DNA of 8,396 nt from JBCBST01 sp039819115 (lineage in GTDB: Bacteria > Bacteroidota > Rhodothermia > Balneolales > Balneolaceae), in assembly GCA_039819115.1 (NCBI GenBank), contig JBCBST010000135.1, positions 1 to 8,396 of the forward strand. The letters are read 5' to 3'. Positions within the stretch are counted from its first letter, which is position 1, and each line of letters starts with the position of its first letter. The position numbers were made by a program, and so were the translations under genes. Of this stretch, positions 6,463-8,396 are shown piece by piece. The notes beneath the pieces are model-generated. The model had not been told where the DNA came from and searched no databases. It saw nothing but the letters and a program-made list of their open reading frames with translations.

Positions 6463-7884
6463 ATGAATACATCTTCTCCCGTTAAGTGGCTTAATGAACG
6501 CGATGTGATCCTCCGGTTTATCCGAAAGCTCACAGAAGAGCTCCCCGAGCTTAAATCGCATACCATTAAGGCAGAAGCAGGCACGATACTCTTTGACCGA
6601 GGGCACCAGCTGAACCACCTCTATTTATTAATGGAAGGTGAAGTGAAGCTGAGCTGGACCAATAAGAAGAAAGAGGAAATGCAGTTAATTAAACTGGGGC
6701 CTGGTCACTTTGTAGGATTGGTCGCCTTTGCAACCGGCGGTAAAACCCTGACCAACGCAGAAGTATCGGCTGAATCGGTGATCCTGAAGATGGAGCAACA
6801 TCAGTTTGAACAATACCTGAGTGAGCATCCGCGTATCATGCACCCCATGCAGCAGCTCATGATCTCGAATATGGTCGAGCGGTTCGGCAATAATTTAAAG
6901 CTCCATACCAAAACCAACATCCTTACCGATGAGTTGAAGAGCGAGCGTAACGAGCTTAAAGCTGCTTATGCCAAGCTCGAGTCCACCCATGAGGCACTGG
7001 TGCTACAAGAAAAAATGGCTACTCTTGGTGAACTTGTTGCTGGTTTTGCTCACGAAATCAATAACCCGGCTGCGGCCATTATGCGTTCTGCAGAAACCCT
7101 GAAAGATCATTTTAACTCTGAGTCTTCAAACGGGATACTATCCCTGTTTTTCCGACTGGGACTGGAACAGGAACCGATGAACAGTTCAGAAGTCCGGTCC
7201 AGAATACTAAAGGTTCAGAAAGAGTTTCCATGGATCAATAACCGTCCGCTGGAACGTAAGATGGCTCAAATGCCGGATAAGGCGTTCGCCCTCATCAACG
7301 AGCATAAGAAAAAGGTACCACTAGAAGAGATGGTGCAGCAGTTTGAGGCTGGCAAACTCATTCACAATATTGAAACCGGTAGTAAACGGGTGGCTAACCT
7401 GGTTAAAAGTCTGAAGAGCTACAGCCGGCAGGATAAAAACGAACTGGAATCCATTAACATCCGCGATGGATTGCAAGACACCATCCTGATTTTAGGTCAC
7501 CGCCTGAAGTATCTGAACCTGACGGTAGATTTACAGCCCATTCCAAACTTGCTAGGTAAAATGGGTGATTTGAACCAGGTATGGACGAATATCATCGTAA
7601 ACGCTTGTGATGTGTTAGACAAATCGGGAGACATCGGCATTGAATGTTCTGCTAATGATCAACGCATTTTGGTGCGTATCTGGGATAGCGGCCCCGGCAT
7701 CCCTTCCGAACATTTGTCCCGCATTTTTGATACGAACTTTACCACTAAAAACGGCCAGGCCGAGTTTGGGTTGGGACTGGGACTAGCTATTTCCAAGCAG
7801 ATCATCATGCAGCATGGCGGGTCTATTTCTGCCACCAATCGCTCGGAAGGTGGGGCTGTATTTGAGGTGAGCCTGCCGGTTTAG
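6463..7884 (+). CDS. Soluble histidine kinase with N-terminal cNMP-binding-like domain
   Basis: This 473-residue protein has no membrane segment. Residues about 13-140 form a CRP-type cyclic-nucleotide-binding-like beta-roll (AGTILFDRGH, then LYLLMEGEVKLS). The phosphate-binding cassette is degenerate: FVGLV (83-87) replaces FGEL, and TLTNA (95-99) lacks the usual arginine, so ordinary cAMP binding is doubtful. A likely coiled coil spans 153-182. The H-box is GFAHEINNP with H197. The second dimerisation helix appears only near 298-323, leaving about 80 extra residues between the two helices. The catalytic ATPase domain is complete: N380 in the N-box, DSGPG (408-412), the F-box FDTNFTT (422-428) and GLGLGLAI (436-443). 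It should autophosphorylate on H197 and transfer to the adjacent receiver. The start has only a weak SD (GGAA). Confidence 0.93.
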   Translation: MNTSSPVKWLNERDVILRFIRKLTEELPELKSHTIKAEAGTILFDRGHQLNHLYLLMEGEVKLSWTNKKKEEMQLIKLGPGHFVGLVAFATGGKTLTNAEVSAESVILKMEQHQFEQYLSEHPRIMHPMQQLMISNMVERFGNNLKLHTKTNILTDELKSERNELKAAYAKLESTHEALVLQEKMATLGELVAGFAHEINNPAAAIMRSAETLKDHFNSESSNGILSLFFRLGLEQEPMNSSEVRSRILKVQKEFPWINNRPLERKMAQMPDKAFALINEHKKKVPLEEMVQQFEAGKLIHNIETGSKRVANLVKSLKSYSRQDKNELESINIRDGLQDTILILGHRLKYLNLTVDLQPIPNLLGKMGDLNQVWTNIIVNACDVLDKSGDIGIECSANDQRILVRIWDSGPGIPSEHLSRIFDTNFTTKNGQAEFGLGLGLAISKQIIMQHGGSISATNRSEGGAVFEVSLPV

Positions 7885-7932
7885 CTTTGAAAATGGTTTT
7901 GAGCGTTATTCGCAGCAATTTCATATTCTGAT

Positions 7933-7962
7933 GGCTTAGATATACATTGTTTTTATAGAGCC
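7933..7962 (+). terminator. Weak hairpin after the kinase gene
   Basis: GGCT (7933-7936) and AGCC (7959-7962) could pair, with a possible inner TATA/TATA pairing. A run of six T follows about ten bases later (7973-7978). It lies 48 nt after the kinase stop, where a terminator would be useful, but the stem is short and broken, so this is tentative. Confidence 0.18.
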
Positions 7963-8005
7963 TGAAATCTACTTTTTTGTAGCTAATAAACCGTAAATCC
8001 GACGT

Positions 8006-8182
8006 ATGACTATACCTCAAAAACTGGCGGGTGCAATTGGTGGGTTATGCATTGTTGCCGGAATTATGATACTCTACTTTTACAGCGAACATGATAACCT
8101 GGAAGCAGTATCGGGGTTCTTTTTCGGGGTGGGAGTAGCCGGGCTGCTTATATTTTTTTCAGGAATGAAAAATAAGCATTAA
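8006..8182 (+). CDS. Small two-helix membrane protein, unknown function
   Basis: This 58-residue open frame runs from ATG to TAA. The product has two likely membrane helices, about 7-26 (LAGAIGGLCIVAGIMILYFY) and 36-53 (SGFFFGVGVAGLLIFFSG). A short polar loop, SEHDNLEA, joins them, and the C-terminus is basic (MKNKH), which suggests both ends are in the cytoplasm. Glycines spaced through both helices suggest a tightly packed hairpin. No known family is recognised. Support comes from the clean amphipathic pattern and the fact that it fills the space between two genes on the same strand; against it, no SD is visible before the ATG. It starts 121 nt after the kinase gene, so it need not belong to that operon. 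Confidence 0.55.
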   Translation: MTIPQKLAGAIGGLCIVAGIMILYFYSEHDNLEAVSGFFFGVGVAGLLIFFSGMKNKH

Positions 8183-8192
8183 ACCAGCTGTA

Positions 8193-8219
8193 TTGTCTTG
8201 CGGATACTTAAGCTATAAT
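8193..8219 (+). promoter_or_regulatory. Candidate promoter of the methyltransferase gene
   Basis: A perfect TATAAT lies at 8214-8219, with TTGTCT at 8193-8198 as the best -35-like hexamer across a short 15-nt spacer. It falls just after the stop of the small membrane protein and 62 nt before the methyltransferase ATG. A TATAAT can occur by chance. Confidence 0.35.
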
Positions 8220-8281
8220 AACGCGAGGTGCCTGTTGATACCGAACAGATCTTTGAAACCTTACCACTACAGGTTATCTGC

Positions 8282-8396
8282 ATGAAAGATCGATTTTCTA
8301 ACCGCTCCGATCAGTATGCCCGGTATCGACCGGCCTACCCTGATGAACTGTTCCACTTCCTGTATTCGATATGCGAGCATAAGCGCCATGCCTGGG
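8282..8396 (+). CDS. SAM-dependent methyltransferase, N-terminal fragment (runs off the edge)
   Basis: Only the first 38 codons are inside the window. The visible start, MKDRFSNRSDQYARYRP followed by AYPDELFHFL and a tryptophan at the very edge, matches a class I SAM-dependent methyltransferase subfamily. That subfamily begins with an F-S-x-x-S-D-x-Y-A-x-Y-R-P-x-Y-P motif, just before the glycine-rich SAM loop. The SAM-binding motifs lie beyond the window and cannot be checked. The ATG fits the family N-terminus. A GTG 54 nt upstream is also in frame but would add residues that the family lacks. A weak AGG (8270-8272) precedes the ATG. Substrate unknown. Confidence 0.72.
   Translation, partial: MKDRFSNRSDQYARYRPAYPDELFHFLYSICEHKRHAW

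Noticed and set aside
7970..7983. CTAC-T6-GTAG mini hairpin after the kinase gene
   Set aside because: A four-pair stem with the T run in the loop cannot act as an intrinsic terminator.

Overview
The window looks like chromosomal DNA of a Gram-negative bacterium of the Bacteroidota / Balneolota / Rhodothermota type. This is inferred from moderate GC content, a lipobox lipoprotein, often weak Shine-Dalgarno (SD) sequences, and protein styles that I associate with Balneolaceae; no rRNA or marker gene confirms it. There is no mobile element, tRNA, rRNA or CRISPR array.

Layout. Positions 154-1904 (+) hold a translationally coupled pair: a short-chain dehydrogenase (SDR) and a membrane-anchored SGNH/GDSL hydrolase-like protein, whose stop and start codons overlap. 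Positions 2025-4440 (-) hold three genes read leftwards: a DUF58 / vWA-like protein, a small four-helix membrane protein, and a lipoprotein built from two related beta-rich repeats. A 275-nt non-coding stretch (2733-3007) with two dyads separates the last two. Positions 4539-7884 (+), divergent from DUF58, hold a compact three-gene unit: a DASS/SLC13 carboxylate transporter, a receiver-only response regulator, and a soluble histidine kinase with an N-terminal cNMP-binding-like domain. After it come a 58-residue two-helix membrane protein (8006-8182) and the start of a SAM-dependent methyltransferase that runs off the right edge (8282-8396).

How the genes may work together. The strongest candidate for an undescribed system is 4539-7884. 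Gaps of 10 and 15 nt imply one transcript for a sodium/carboxylate transporter, a receiver with no DNA-binding output, and a kinase without membrane segments. The kinase has a degenerate cyclic-nucleotide cassette and about 80 extra residues between its two dimerisation helices. One reading is that the transporter, or the flux through it, is sensed by or controlled by the phosphorelay; this is inference only. The DUF58 gene, usually beside a MoxR ATPase, has no such partner in view and shares a 98-nt divergent promoter region with the transporter unit.
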